Both the position numbers and the translations under genes were made by a program. The notes below the pieces were generated by a model, which saw only the letters and a list, made by a program, of their open reading frames with translations, searched no databases and had not been told where the DNA came from. Below, in pieces: positions 17,605 through 25,807 of a stretch of 64,000 bases of DNA. Numbering within the stretch: the stretch's first letter is position 1; the number at the start of each line of letters is the position of its first letter. The DNA comes from CAYQEC01 sp964416425 (lineage in GTDB: Bacteria; Actinomycetota; Acidimicrobiia; Spongiisociales; UBA5794), in the NCBI GenBank assembly GCA_964416425.1, contig CAYQEC010000006.1, positions 37,209 to 101,208 of the forward strand, given 5' to 3'.

Positions 17605-17880
17605 TCACCGGATGGCGAACCCCGTGATCTCGGGGTCGGGAGGCACCTCCACGAGGCTCGCCACTACCACCCGGGAGGCGGGAGGCCCGGTCTCCAGGAA
17701 GCGCCGCATCGCCGCCACCGCCGCCTCGCTCCCCTGCACGAACACCTCGACCCGGCCGTCGATGAGGTTCCGCACCCAGCCTTCGACCCCGAGGCGGTGC
17801 GCCTGGTGGGCGGTCGACCAGCGGAAGCCCACGCCCTGCACCCGGCCCGCGATCGTGCCCCGGAGCGCCACCTCGCTCAT
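17605..17880 (-). CDS. acyP: Acylphosphatase
   Basis: Small enzyme hydrolysing acyl phosphates. The 91-residue protein has GRVQGVGFRW (phosphate loop with catalytic Arg) and GWVRNLIDGRVEV (catalytic Asn), ending DPEITGFAIR as usual. Its ATG overlaps the mutM stop (ATGA). A mutM-acyP-smc order is common in actinobacteria. Confidence 0.95.
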   Translation of the reverse strand: MSEVALRGTIAGRVQGVGFRWSTAHQAHRLGVEGWVRNLIDGRVEVFVQGSEAAVAAMRRFLETGPPASRVVVASLVEVPPDPEITGFAIR

Positions 17881-18707
17881 CGCTGGCACCCCGGGCACCA
17901 GTAGGTGCTGCGTTGCCGCAGCACCTCCCGCACGATCGGCGCTCCGCAGCGCGGGCACGGCTCGTCCTCCCGTCCGTAGGCGCGGAGCCGCTCCAGGTTC
18001 TCACCGGCTCGGCCGTCGGGCAGCAGGTAGGGCGAGGTCTCGAGAGTGGTGCCGCCCCAGCGCAGCCCGGCCCCGAGCGCCCCCTTGATGCCCCGCCGGA
18101 GGCGGACCAGCTCCTCCCGATCGAGCGAACCGCCGGGCCGGTGCGGGTCGATCCCGGCGCGGTGCAGCGCCTCGTCGGCGTAGATGTTGCCCACCCCGGC
18201 CACGATCCCCTGGTCGAGCAGCAGCGGCTTGATCGGCGCCGTCCGCCCGGCGAGCCGGGCCCCCAGCTCCCGCGCCGGCGGCAGGCCCTCGAGAGCATCG
18301 GGCCCCAGCCGCTGCAGCGACGTGCCGGCGAGCTCGTCGGGGGTGTAGACGGCGACGAACCCGAACGTCCGCGGGTCGACGAAGCGGACCTCGACACCGC
18401 CGGTGAGTTGCACCACCACGTGGGTGTGGGGTTCCCGGGCGTCTCCGGGAGCGGCGAGCACGATCCGGCCCGACATCCCGAGGTGGGTGATCCAGCTCAG
18501 GTCCCCGGTCAGGTCGGCGACGAGGAACTTCCCGTGGCGGGACAGACGTTGGATGCGGCACCCCCGCAGCCGAGCGGCGAAGTCGGCAGGGTTCGGCTGG
18601 CGGCGCAGCATCCGGGGACGCCCCACCTCCACCGTCGTGATGCGACGCCCGACGACGACCGGCTCCAGGTGGCGGCGGATCGACTCGACCTCGGGAAGCT
18701 CAGGCAT
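17877..18707 (-). CDS. mutM: Formamidopyrimidine-DNA glycosylase
   Basis: Fpg/MutM excises oxidised purines such as 8-oxoguanine and nicks the abasic site. The 276-residue protein begins MPELPEVESIRRHLEP (Pro2 nucleophile, Glu3) and contains the conserved beta-elimination Lys in RHGKFL. It ends with a four-Cys zinc finger (CPRCG ... CPGCQ). ATG 18707 gives the exact catalytic N-terminus. It overlaps rnc by 8 bp. Confidence 0.97.
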   Translation of the reverse strand: MPELPEVESIRRHLEPVVVGRRITTVEVGRPRMLRRQPNPADFAARLRGCRIQRLSRHGKFLVADLTGDLSWITHLGMSGRIVLAAPGDAREPHTHVVVQLTGGVEVRFVDPRTFGFVAVYTPDELAGTSLQRLGPDALEGLPPARELGARLAGRTAPIKPLLLDQGIVAGVGNIYADEALHRAGIDPHRPGGSLDREELVRLRRGIKGALGAGLRWGGTTLETSPYLLPDGRAGENLERLRAYGREDEPCPRCGAPIVREVLRQRSTYWCPGCQR

Positions 18708-19395
18708 CGCCGGTGGCGGCCAGGGCCTCCGAGGCGGCGCGAGCCGCGTCCTGCTCGGCCCGCTTCTTCGACCGGCCCGATCCCTCCCCCAGCAGCTCGC
18801 CGTCGGCCCACACCTTGGCGGTGAACTCCTTGGCGTGCTCCGGCCCGTCCTCCTCGACGGCGTAGCGGGGACGCAGCCCGAGGCGGGCGAGCCGCTCCTG
18901 GAGCCGGGTCTTGTAGTCGAGGCGCCCCGGGAAGGCGGCCCGCTCGTCGACCAGGTCACTCCAGTGCCGCAGGATGAGGCGCCGCACCGTCTCGAAGCCG
19001 GCGTCGACGTACACCGCCCCCAGCACCGCCTCGACCGCGTCGGAGAGGATCGACTCCTTCTCCCGGCCGCCGGTCATCTCCTCGCCCCGCCCCAGCCGGA
19101 GGGCAGCCCCGAGACTCCACTCCCGGGCGAGCTGGGCGAGGGCCCGCTCGTTGACGACGGCGGCCCGCACCTTGGCCATCTCGCCCTCCGCCATCGTCGG
19201 GTACTCCTCGTACAGGTAGTCGGTCACCGAGAGCTGCAGCACGGCGTCACCGAGGAACTCGAGCCGCTCGTACGAGTCGTCGAGGGCGTGCTCGGCGGTG
19301 AAGGAGCGGTGCAGCATGGCGGTGGAGAGCAGCTCCGGATCTCTGAAGGAGTGACCCACCGCCTCCTGGATCCGGTCGAGGGGGTCCATCGTCAC
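18700..19395 (-). CDS. rnc: Ribonuclease III
   Basis: Double-strand-specific RNase that matures rRNA and cuts structured RNAs. The 231 residues comprise the endonuclease domain with signature ERLEFLGDAVL and EAVLGAVYVDAGF, then a C-terminal dsRNA-binding domain (DYKTRLQE ... GSGRSKKRAEQDAA). The ATG overlaps the plsX stop (ATGA); a second in-frame ATG lies two codons on. The highly structured intergenic RNAs proposed at 32.7 and 34.2 kb would be natural substrates (speculation). Confidence 0.96.
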   Translation of the reverse strand: MTMDPLDRIQEAVGHSFRDPELLSTAMLHRSFTAEHALDDSYERLEFLGDAVLQLSVTDYLYEEYPTMAEGEMAKVRAAVVNERALAQLAREWSLGAALRLGRGEEMTGGREKESILSDAVEAVLGAVYVDAGFETVRRLILRHWSDLVDERAAFPGRLDYKTRLQERLARLGLRPRYAVEEDGPEHAKEFTAKVWADGELLGEGSGRSKKRAEQDAARAASEALAATGDA

Positions 19396-20378
19396 TCCGC
19401 CAGCGCCGCGACCTGGGCCAGGCCCTCGGAGATCCGTCGCGGGAGGTCGCCGTCGGCGCCTTTCACCGCCAAGTCGATGGCGCTGGCGACGGCGACCCGG
19501 GATGACGACCCGTGGGCGATCACGACGATGCCTTCTACGCCGACCAGGTGTCCCCCGCCGGTGTTGTCCGGGTCGAGGCGGCGTCGCAGCTCATCGATGG
19601 CCGGGGCCAGCGTCCCCACGGCCTCCTCCAACCCGGGACGGGAGAGCGCCTCGAGGGTGATCCGCAGCGTGAGGCGGGACGCGCCTTCGGCGGTCTTCAG
19701 GATAACGTTCCCGGTGAAGCCGTCGGTGACGAACACGTCGGCCCGGTCCGCCGCGAGGTCACGGCCTTCCACGTTGCCGACAAAGTCGATGCCCGGCATC
19801 CCCTCCAGCAGCCGGAAGGTCTCCTTCTCCTGCTCCCGTCCCTTGTTCGCCTCCTCGCCGATGTTGACGAGGCCGACGCGGGGCGACTCGATCCCGAAGT
19901 GGATCCGGGCCAGGGCACAGCCCATGACGGCGAACTGCCCGAGGTCCTCGGGACGGCAGCTCACGTTGGCGCCGCTGTCGAGCAGGACGACGCGGCTCGG
20001 GAACAGCGAGGCGATGGCGGGACGGCCCACGCCCGGGAGCCGGCCCAGGATGAAGGCGGCGGCCGCCATGGCGGCCCCGGTGGAGCCGGCCGACACGAAG
20101 CCGTCAGCCTTGCCTTCCGCCACCTGACGTGCCGCCACCGCCACCGAGGCGTCCCGCTTGTCGCGGATCGCCTTGGCCGGGTCGTCGTCCATCTCGATGA
20201 CCTCGGAGGCGGGCACGATGGTGAGGTCGGCGCCCGTCTCGGCGAGCACCGGCCGGAGACGCGCCTCGTCGCCGACCAAGGTGATCTGGTGACCTGCCCG
20301 CGCCGCCGCGATCGCTCCCCACACCACCTCGGCGGGAGCATGGTCCCCCCCCATTGCGTCAACGGCAATGCGGGCCAT
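19392..20378 (-). CDS. plsX: Phosphate acyltransferase PlsX
   Basis: Makes acyl-phosphate from acyl-ACP, the first step of phospholipid synthesis. The 328-residue protein starts MARIAVDAMGGDHAPAEVV, with VSAGSTGA and LLDSGANVSC motifs and the C-terminal NTGGGHLVGVEGIVVIAHG. It sits between rpmF and rnc, the standard rpmF-plsX neighbourhood. PlsY is not in the window. Confidence 0.96.
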   Translation of the reverse strand: MARIAVDAMGGDHAPAEVVWGAIAAARAGHQITLVGDEARLRPVLAETGADLTIVPASEVIEMDDDPAKAIRDKRDASVAVAARQVAEGKADGFVSAGSTGAAMAAAAFILGRLPGVGRPAIASLFPSRVVLLDSGANVSCRPEDLGQFAVMGCALARIHFGIESPRVGLVNIGEEANKGREQEKETFRLLEGMPGIDFVGNVEGRDLAADRADVFVTDGFTGNVILKTAEGASRLTLRITLEALSRPGLEEAVGTLAPAIDELRRRLDPDNTGGGHLVGVEGIVVIAHGSSSRVAVASAIDLAVKGADGDLPRRISEGLAQVAALAE

Positions 20379-20387
20379 GGGAGATCC

Positions 20388-20564
20388 CTACGACGTTTCG
20401 ATGGCCTCGCGGCCCTTGTAGTTGCCGCACTGGTGGCAGACGCGGTGCGGCAGGCGTTGCGCCCCGCACTGGGGACACGCCACCGTGGCGGGCGCGGTCA
20501 CCTTCCAGTCGGCCTTGCGTCGGCGCGTCCGGGAGCGCGACATCTTCTTCTTCGGTACCGCCAT
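20388..20564 (-). CDS. rpmF: 50S ribosomal protein bL32
   Basis: 58-residue ribosomal protein beginning MAVPKKKMSRSRTRRRKADW and carrying a zinc-ribbon CPQC ... CHQC, the zinc-binding (C+) form. It lies between the DUF177 gene and plsX, as in many bacteria. Too short for many gene finders but unambiguous. Confidence 0.97.
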   Translation of the reverse strand: MAVPKKKMSRSRTRRRKADWKVTAPATVACPQCGAQRLPHRVCHQCGNYKGREAIETS

Positions 20565-20584
20565 TGGAGAACCTCGTTGTCCGG

Positions 20585-21091
20585 TCAGTCCCCGGTGTCC
20601 AGTAGATCCTTCAAGACCGTAAAGGGCGAGGTCGACTCGTCCTCCTGGTCGGGGGTGGCTGTATTCAAGTCGCTTCCGATAGCTCCAACAAGTCCCGGGC
20701 AGTCGGGCCGGCACAGCGGAGCCATCGGCATCGCCAGCAACACCTCGTCCCGCAGAAGTTGTTCCAGGTCGAGCACGTCACCGTCGAGGTGGTAGTCGTC
20801 GTCGCCGTCGTGATCGGCGGTCACCACCTGCACCAGATTCCCTTCCACCTCGCCGTCGATCTCGGTGAGGCAGCGGTAGCAGCGGTGGCGGGCGGCGACG
20901 GTGACGGTGCCGCGCACCTCGATTCCCCCCGAGACGGCGTCGAGTCGCAACGCCGCCCGCAGCGGCGGGTCCGGCAGCACCTCGGACAGCTCGACGGACC
21001 AGTCGACCGGCACCTCGATGGAGGCCTCACGGCGCCGGGCGCGCCCGGCGCGCAGCTCCCCTACGTTGACCTGGAAATCGTGACGGCTCAC
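20585..21091 (-). CDS. DUF177 (YceD-family) protein
   Basis: A 168-residue YceD/DUF177 protein, nearly always encoded just before rpmF and thought to act in 23S rRNA processing or ribosome assembly. Visible features are RHRCYRCLTEIDG and MAPLCRPDCPGLV, a likely metal-binding Cys set, and an acidic mid-section. I chose GTG 21091 (VSRHDFQVNVGELRAG). The alternative ATG at 21127 would overlap the upstream stop as ATGA and add 12 residues. Confidence 0.88.
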   Translation of the reverse strand: MSRHDFQVNVGELRAGRARRREASIEVPVDWSVELSEVLPDPPLRAALRLDAVSGGIEVRGTVTVAARHRCYRCLTEIDGEVEGNLVQVVTADHDGDDDYHLDGDVLDLEQLLRDEVLLAMPMAPLCRPDCPGLVGAIGSDLNTATPDQEDESTSPFTVLKDLLDTGD

Positions 21092-21123
21092 GCCGCGAGT
21101 GTATCCCCGCCGCGGCGGTTCGA

Positions 21124-21699
21124 TCACTCCGAGACGGGCACCTCGGGAGCCGGCGGCAGCGGCTCGTGCAGCGCCGCCCGGGACTCCTGGACGTACCGCA
21201 ACAGCTCCCCGAGGATCGCCTCAGCCTCGGAGAGGCGGCGCTCCGCCACGTCCTCGGCCTCGAGGCGGATCCGCTCCGCCTTCTTCTCGGCGTTCCGCAC
21301 CAGGGTGTTGGCCTCCTGCACCGCCTCTTCGACGATGTAGTTCTCCGAGACCAGCTCCTCGGACTTGACCTTCGCCTTGGCAAGCACCTCGCGGGCCTTC
21401 TCGTTGGTGCGGGCCACGTAGGCGGCCCGTTCCCGGACCATCCAGCGGGCGGCCCGCAGCTCCTCGGGAAGGGCGGCGATGGTGTCCGACAGGGTGCCGT
21501 CGATGCGGGAACGCACGGCCCGCAGCTGCTCGACGAAGTCCTCCCTGGCGATCATGACGCTGTTGGAGAGCGGAACCCCCCGGGCCGACTCGACCTCGAC
21601 GATCAGCTCCTCGAGTGCCTCACGCACCGCGATCTGGACCCGCTCGATCATGTCGAGGACCTGCCCGGGGATGGGCGGTGGGGTCTTGCCTTCAGTCAT
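21124..21699 (-). CDS. DivIVA-like coiled-coil protein
   Basis: A 191-residue, largely helical charged protein with a long coiled coil (about 70-170: EKAREVLAKAKVKSEELVSEN, NAEKKAERIRLEAED). Such proteins between coaD and the DUF177-rpmF pair in actinobacteria are usually annotated as DivIVA- or ATP synthase b-like; no membrane helix is present. The classic DivIVA N-terminal domain is not clear, so function is unknown. ATG 21699 overlaps the coaD stop by 8 nt. Confidence 0.65.
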   Translation of the reverse strand: MTEGKTPPPIPGQVLDMIERVQIAVREALEELIVEVESARGVPLSNSVMIAREDFVEQLRAVRSRIDGTLSDTIAALPEELRAARWMVRERAAYVARTNEKAREVLAKAKVKSEELVSENYIVEEAVQEANTLVRNAEKKAERIRLEAEDVAERRLSEAEAILGELLRYVQESRAALHEPLPPAPEVPVSE

Positions 21700-22171
21700 C
21701 CGCAAACCGTTCCTTCAGGGCCCGGGCCACGGGCTCCGGGACGAGTGAGTCCACCGAGCCGCCCAGGCCGGCGACCTGTTTGACCAGCGAAGAGGACAGG
21801 TAGCCGTATTCCGGCTTGGTTGCCACGAACAGGGTAACGATTCCGGACAGATGGCGGTTCATCTGCGACATCTGGAACTCGTAGTCGAAGTCCGTCATCG
21901 CCCGCAGGCCCTTGACGATCACGTCGATGCCCTGCTCGGCGGCATAGTCGACGAGCAGACCGGCGAAGGAGCCGATCTCGACGTTGTCCCACGCGGTGCA
22001 GGAGGTGCCGATGAGGTCCATACGCTCGGCCGCGGTGAACAGCGGCTCCTTGGCGGGATTCTCGACCACCGCCACCAGCACCCGGTCGAAGATGCCGGAA
22101 CAGCGTTCGATCACGTCGAGATGCCCCTTGGTCGGGGGGTCGAAGCTCCCCGGTACGAGGGCCGAAGTCAC
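21692..22171 (-). CDS. coaD: Phosphopantetheine adenylyltransferase
   Basis: Penultimate step of coenzyme A synthesis. The 159 residues carry VPGSFDPPTKGHLDVIERC (T-x-G-H nucleotidyltransferase motif), the EPLFTAAERMDLI segment and SSSLVKQVAGLGG near the end. GTG 22171 is preceded by AGGAGG at good spacing and overlaps the rsmD stop as GTGA. Confidence 0.96.
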   Translation of the reverse strand: MTSALVPGSFDPPTKGHLDVIERCSGIFDRVLVAVVENPAKEPLFTAAERMDLIGTSCTAWDNVEIGSFAGLLVDYAAEQGIDVIVKGLRAMTDFDYEFQMSQMNRHLSGIVTLFVATKPEYGYLSSSLVKQVAGLGGSVDSLVPEPVARALKERFADD

Positions 22172-22710
22172 ATCTCCTCCTTGGCGAATCGCCACAACTC
22201 GGCGCTGCCGTAGTGACGCCGGTCGGTGAGGACCAGCGACGGCACGGTCGCCTGCACCTCGTCCCCGCGACGACGGTGGAGCACCACCACGGCGCCGCCG
22301 ACGAGACGCGCCGTCAAGCGCGACAGGACATCATTGAGCGACGCTAGCGGCACGGCATACGGGGGGTCAACGAACGCCAGGTCGAAGCGCTCCCCCTCCC
22401 GGTCGAGGAAGCGCTCGACCGGGCCGGCCACGACCACGCCGCCGAGGCCCACCGCCGCCACGTTGGCGCGTAGCGCGGTGAGCGCCGCCCGGTCCCGCTC
22501 CACGAACGTCGCCTCCGCCGCGCCGCGGCTCAGGGCCTCCAACCCGAGCGAGCCGGTCCCGGCGTAGAGGTCGAGCACCCGGGTGTCGCGCACCGCGGCG
22601 CCGAGCGAGGAGAACAGCGCCTCCTTGACCCGGTCCGTCATGGGACGGGTGTCGAGGCCGCGGGGAGCGACGAGGCGGCGGCCCTTGGCAGCGCCGGCGA
22701 TGATCCTCAT
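22168..22710 (-). CDS. rsmD: 16S rRNA (guanine966-N2)-methyltransferase RsmD
   Basis: 180-residue SAM-dependent methyltransferase. It starts MRIIAGAAKGRRL, then TRPMTDRVKEALFSSL, the SAM motif VLDLYAGTGSLGLEALSRGA and the catalytic FVDPPY (DPPY for exocyclic amine methylation). rsmD-coaD coupling is conserved across bacteria and seen here as a GTGA overlap. Confidence 0.96.
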   Translation of the reverse strand: MRIIAGAAKGRRLVAPRGLDTRPMTDRVKEALFSSLGAAVRDTRVLDLYAGTGSLGLEALSRGAAEATFVERDRAALTALRANVAAVGLGGVVVAGPVERFLDREGERFDLAFVDPPYAVPLASLNDVLSRLTARLVGGAVVVLHRRRGDEVQATVPSLVLTDRRHYGSAELWRFAKEEM

Positions 22711-22756
22711 CGGCTCCGCTCCCGGAGGGCACGCGGCCGGCGCCGGGCCGGCGGCG

Positions 22757-24940
22757 TCAACTTCGGAAAAGCCATTCCACGTCCTCCCCCAGCAGGGCAC
22801 GCACCTCGTCGCTGATGAGCGGATGCTCCTCCAGCTCCGGATCCCTTCGCACCAGATCGAAGGCCTCACGCCGCGCCGCCACCAGCGCGTCGGCGTCACG
22901 CAGGATGTCCGCCAGCTTGAGGTCCTTCAAGCCGGCCTGGCGGGTCCCGAACACCGTGCCCTGGCCCCGGATGCGGAGGTCCTCCTCCGCCAGCCGGAAC
23001 CCGTCGGTCGTGGCCACCATGGCCGCCAGGCGCTGCTCCCCCTCCGGGGTGGACGGCTCGGCGATCAGCACGCAGGTCGAGGCATGCGTCCCCCGCCCCA
23101 CCCGTCCCCGGAGCTGATGGAGCTGGCTGAGGCCGAAGCGGTCGGCGTCCTCGATCACCATGACGGTGGCGTTGGGGATGTCGATCCCGACCTCGATCAC
23201 CGTCGTCGCCACCAGCACGTCGATCTCCCGGCCGCGGAACCGGCCCATCACCGCGTCCTTCTCCCCGGGACGGAGCTGGCCGTGCAGCAACCCGAGCCGC
23301 AGCCCGGGGAACACCCCCTGGAGACGCTCGTACTCGGCGGTGGCGGACGCCACCTCGAGCTTGTCGCTCTCCTCCACGAGCGGGCACACCACGAACGCCT
23401 GTCGCCCCGCCGCCGCCTCACTCCGCACCAGGTCGTAGACCTCGGTGAGGTGCTCGGGACGCTTGTCGACGTACCTCGTCACCACCGGCGTCCGGCCCGG
23501 CGGCATCTCGTCGAGCACCGACACGTCGAGGTCCCCGTACAGCGTCATGGCGAGGGTGCGGGGAATCGGGGTTGCGGTCATGATCAGCAGGTCCGGGTCG
23601 TAGTCCTCCACCTTGTCGCGCAGCATCACCCGCTGGTACACCCCGAAACGATGCTGCTCGTCCACCACCGCGACCCCGAGACGCCCGAAATGCAGGCCCT
23701 CCTGGATGAGGGCGTGGGTGCCCACCACGATGTCGATCTCCCCGGAGCCGATCCAGCGCTCCACGTCGCTGCGGGCGGCGCCGCCCGGCGGGAGGAAGTT
23801 GACCTCGGTGTTGCCCGACGTCAGCAACGCCAGGCGCACCCCTGCCTCGCGGCCCCCGGCGCCGCCGAAGAGGCTCTCAGTGCCGGCCGCCCCCTCCGGC
23901 TCGAGCAAGGCCGGGGCCAGACCTGCCGACTCCAGCAGCTCCCGGATCCCGATGAAATGCTGACCGGCGAGCACCTCGGTCGGCGCCATCACCGCCCCCT
24001 GCATCCCGCTCTGCACCGCGGTGAGCAGGGCGGTGACGGCCACCACCGTCTTGCCAGACCCCACCTCGCCCTGCAGCAGCCGGTGCATCGGGTGCACCGA
24101 GGCCAGGTCACCGCGGATCTCGCCGATCGTCCGCTCCTGGGCCTTGGTGAGGCGGTACGGGAGGGCGTCAACGAAGGCGCCCACCAGGTGGCCCGACACG
24201 TCGTGGGCGACGCCGCGGGACTCGGCGATCTGGTGGCGTTTCTGCAGCGCCAAGGCAACCTCGAGCCGGAACAGCTCGTCGAACACGAGCCGGCGCCGCG
24301 CCGCCGCCGCCATCTCGGCGTCGGGGGGAAAGTGGATGGCGGCGATGGCCTCGTCGCGCGACAGCAGGTCGAGGCGGTCGAGCAGGTCCTCGGGCAGGAT
24401 CTCGTGGATGGGACGGGAGCGGACGAGGGCGTTGTGGATCGATTCCCGCAGCTTGCCGGGTGCCATGCCCGCCACGGAGGGATGGATCGGGACCACCCGC
24501 CCGGTGACGAGCGACTCACCCTGCCGGTCGAGGCGGTAGAGGTCGGGGTTCGTCATCTGGAGCCCACCCCGGAACCGTTCCACCTTGCCGGAGAGGGCGA
24601 TCTCCCACCCTTCGTCGATCTTCGTGTAGGGGTTGAACCACGTCACCTTGACGACGTTGGTGCCGTCGCCGACGAAGGCGATGACCCTGCCCCGGTTGCG
24701 GGAGAGGCGGATGCGTTGCACCGAGTTCACGGTGCCCGCCACCGTGACCTCCTCCCCCAGCGGCACCGCCAAGAGGTCGAAGAGCTGCGACCGGTCGAGG
24801 TAGCGGCGCGGGACGTGCAACAGCAAGTCGGCAACCGAGTCGATGCCGACGCCCGCGAGCTTCTTGGCCCAGCCCGGCCCGATGTTCTTCACCCGATCGA
24901 CGGGAACCGACGCCAGGAACGCGAGGGGACGGCCTGCCAT
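22757..24940 (-). CDS. recG: ATP-dependent DNA helicase RecG
   Basis: Branch-migrating helicase that remodels stalled forks. The 727 residues show an OB-fold wedge domain, Walker A GEVGSGKT, the DEQH box (VVDEQHRFGVYQR), TATPIPRTLAMTLYG and a C-terminal motif QLRGRVGRG. It begins an operon running into rsmD and coaD. ATG 24940 was preferred to a TTG three codons upstream because a TACCTT -10 box lies 7 nt before it. Confidence 0.97.
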   Translation of the reverse strand: MAGRPLAFLASVPVDRVKNIGPGWAKKLAGVGIDSVADLLLHVPRRYLDRSQLFDLLAVPLGEEVTVAGTVNSVQRIRLSRNRGRVIAFVGDGTNVVKVTWFNPYTKIDEGWEIALSGKVERFRGGLQMTNPDLYRLDRQGESLVTGRVVPIHPSVAGMAPGKLRESIHNALVRSRPIHEILPEDLLDRLDLLSRDEAIAAIHFPPDAEMAAAARRRLVFDELFRLEVALALQKRHQIAESRGVAHDVSGHLVGAFVDALPYRLTKAQERTIGEIRGDLASVHPMHRLLQGEVGSGKTVVAVTALLTAVQSGMQGAVMAPTEVLAGQHFIGIRELLESAGLAPALLEPEGAAGTESLFGGAGGREAGVRLALLTSGNTEVNFLPPGGAARSDVERWIGSGEIDIVVGTHALIQEGLHFGRLGVAVVDEQHRFGVYQRVMLRDKVEDYDPDLLIMTATPIPRTLAMTLYGDLDVSVLDEMPPGRTPVVTRYVDKRPEHLTEVYDLVRSEAAAGRQAFVVCPLVEESDKLEVASATAEYERLQGVFPGLRLGLLHGQLRPGEKDAVMGRFRGREIDVLVATTVIEVGIDIPNATVMVIEDADRFGLSQLHQLRGRVGRGTHASTCVLIAEPSTPEGEQRLAAMVATTDGFRLAEEDLRIRGQGTVFGTRQAGLKDLKLADILRDADALVAARREAFDLVRRDPELEEHPLISDEVRALLGEDVEWLFRS

Positions 24941-24947
24941 GGGAGGC

Positions 24948-24953
24948 AAGGTA
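24948..24953 (-). promoter_or_regulatory. -10 box (TACCTT) for recG operon
   Basis: TGA-TACCTT sits 7 nt before the recG ATG, the leaderless spacing. The divergent rpmB promoter is about 60 bp away. Confidence 0.4.
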
Positions 24954-25010
24954 TCAGGATTCCCCGGCTCGGCTGCGCATCGAGCCTTTCCCGTCTCCCC
25001 GCCGGGCTGT

Positions 25011-25016
25011 TACACT
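25011..25016 (+). promoter_or_regulatory. -10 box (TACACT) for rpmB
   Basis: GCTGT-TACACT lies 28 nt before the rpmB ATG, with CCAGGAGGTCC as ribosome site. Identical hexamer to the ffh promoter. Confidence 0.45.
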
Positions 25017-25044
25017 CGCCGCCGCCCCAGGAGGTCCTTCCGTC

Positions 25045-25233
25045 ATGGCATACCGTTGCGAGGTCTGCGGCAAAGAGCCGTGGTTCGGCAAACAAGTCAG
25101 CTTCTCGCACAAGCGCTCCAGCCGGCGCTGGCTGCCGAACATCCAACGCATCCGCGTCCGGCACGGCAGCAACTCGCGGCGAATGCGCGTCTGCACGTCC
25201 TGCATCAAGGCCGGCAAGGTCGAGAAGGTCTAG
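25045..25233 (+). CDS. rpmB: 50S ribosomal protein bL28
   Basis: 62-residue bL28 starting MAYRCEVCGKEPWFGKQVSF and ending CTSCIKAGKVEKV. Two CxxC pairs mark the zinc-binding form. It is divergent from recG, and a cold-shock-like gene follows after 2 bp. Confidence 0.97.
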   Translation: MAYRCEVCGKEPWFGKQVSFSHKRSSRRWLPNIQRIRVRHGSNSRRMRVCTSCIKAGKVEKV

Positions 25234-25235
25234 CC

Positions 25236-25448
25236 GTGCAGGGCGTCGTCAAGGTCTACGATCCCGAGACGGGGATCGGCGTCATCGTGCGCGACCACGA
25301 CCAGGCCGACGTGCTCATCCGCCCCGGCTCTCTCGCCGGCTCGATGTTCCGCATGCTGCGCCAGGGCCAGCGAGTCATCTTCGACGTGCGGGACGACGAG
25401 GGCCGGCAGGTGGCCCACTCCCTCCGTTTTGGCTCCGACGGCTTCTAG
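25236..25448 (+). CDS. Divergent cold-shock-domain-like small protein
   Basis: A 70-residue protein from GTG 25236 to TAG. The order VVKVYDPETGIGVIVRDHDQADVLIR ... LRQGQRVIFDVRD follows the CspA fold (GxVKWFNxxxGFGFI ... DVFVH ... L.EGQxVxF). However, the RNP1 aromatics (FGF) are replaced by IGVIV, so nucleic-acid stacking would be weakened. It starts 2 bp after rpmB, implying co-translation with a ribosomal protein. A role linked to RNA or translation is inference. Confidence 0.6.
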   Translation: MQGVVKVYDPETGIGVIVRDHDQADVLIRPGSLAGSMFRMLRQGQRVIFDVRDDEGRQVAHSLRFGSDGF

Positions 25449-25484
25449 CCGCCCCGCCGCCGAGCGCGGTCCCTCCCCCGCCGG

Positions 25485-25490
25485 TATCAT
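25485..25490 (+). promoter_or_regulatory. -10 box (TATCAT) for RAM-domain gene
   Basis: CCGG-TATCAT lies 30 nt before ATG 25521; GTGAGGAGGG is the ribosome site. It matches the recurrent CGG-TAnnnT pattern. Confidence 0.45.
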
Positions 25491-25520
25491 CCGAACACGG
25501 AACGACGTGAGGAGGGTTCG

Positions 25521-25754
25521 ATGATTCAGGCGTACGTGCTCATCCAGACCGAGGTGGGCAAGGCGGCAGAGGTCGCCCAGCTGATCGCCGAGATCCCCGG
25601 GGTGACCGCGTCCGAGGCCGTGACCGGGCCCTACGACGCCATCGTCCACACCGAGGCCGAGGACGTCGACGCCCTCGGCAAGCTGGTGGTCGCCCGCATC
25701 CAGGCCGTGGCGGGGATCACCCGCACCCTCACCTGCCCGGTGGTTCGCCTCTAG
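25521..25754 (+). CDS. Stand-alone Lrp/AsnC ligand-binding (RAM) domain protein
   Basis: A 77-residue protein consisting of only the AsnC_trans_reg/RAM domain: MIQAYVLIQTEVGKAAEVAQ, GVTASEAVTGPYDAIVHTEA, ending GITRTLTCPVVRL. The helix-turn-helix of Lrp regulators is missing. Such single-domain proteins form rings and bind amino acids; their role is unclear. It is convergent with ddl. Confidence 0.88.
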   Translation: MIQAYVLIQTEVGKAAEVAQLIAEIPGVTASEAVTGPYDAIVHTEAEDVDALGKLVVARIQAVAGITRTLTCPVVRL

Positions 25755-25807
25755 GGGTACGGCCCCTCGGATGGCGACGGGACCGCGGCGGGGGTATCGC
25801 GCCGAGC

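Noticed and set aside
13707..17627. 1306-codon open frame opposite smc
   Set aside because: Antisense shadow of smc; composition follows the reverse complement of coiled-coil codons.
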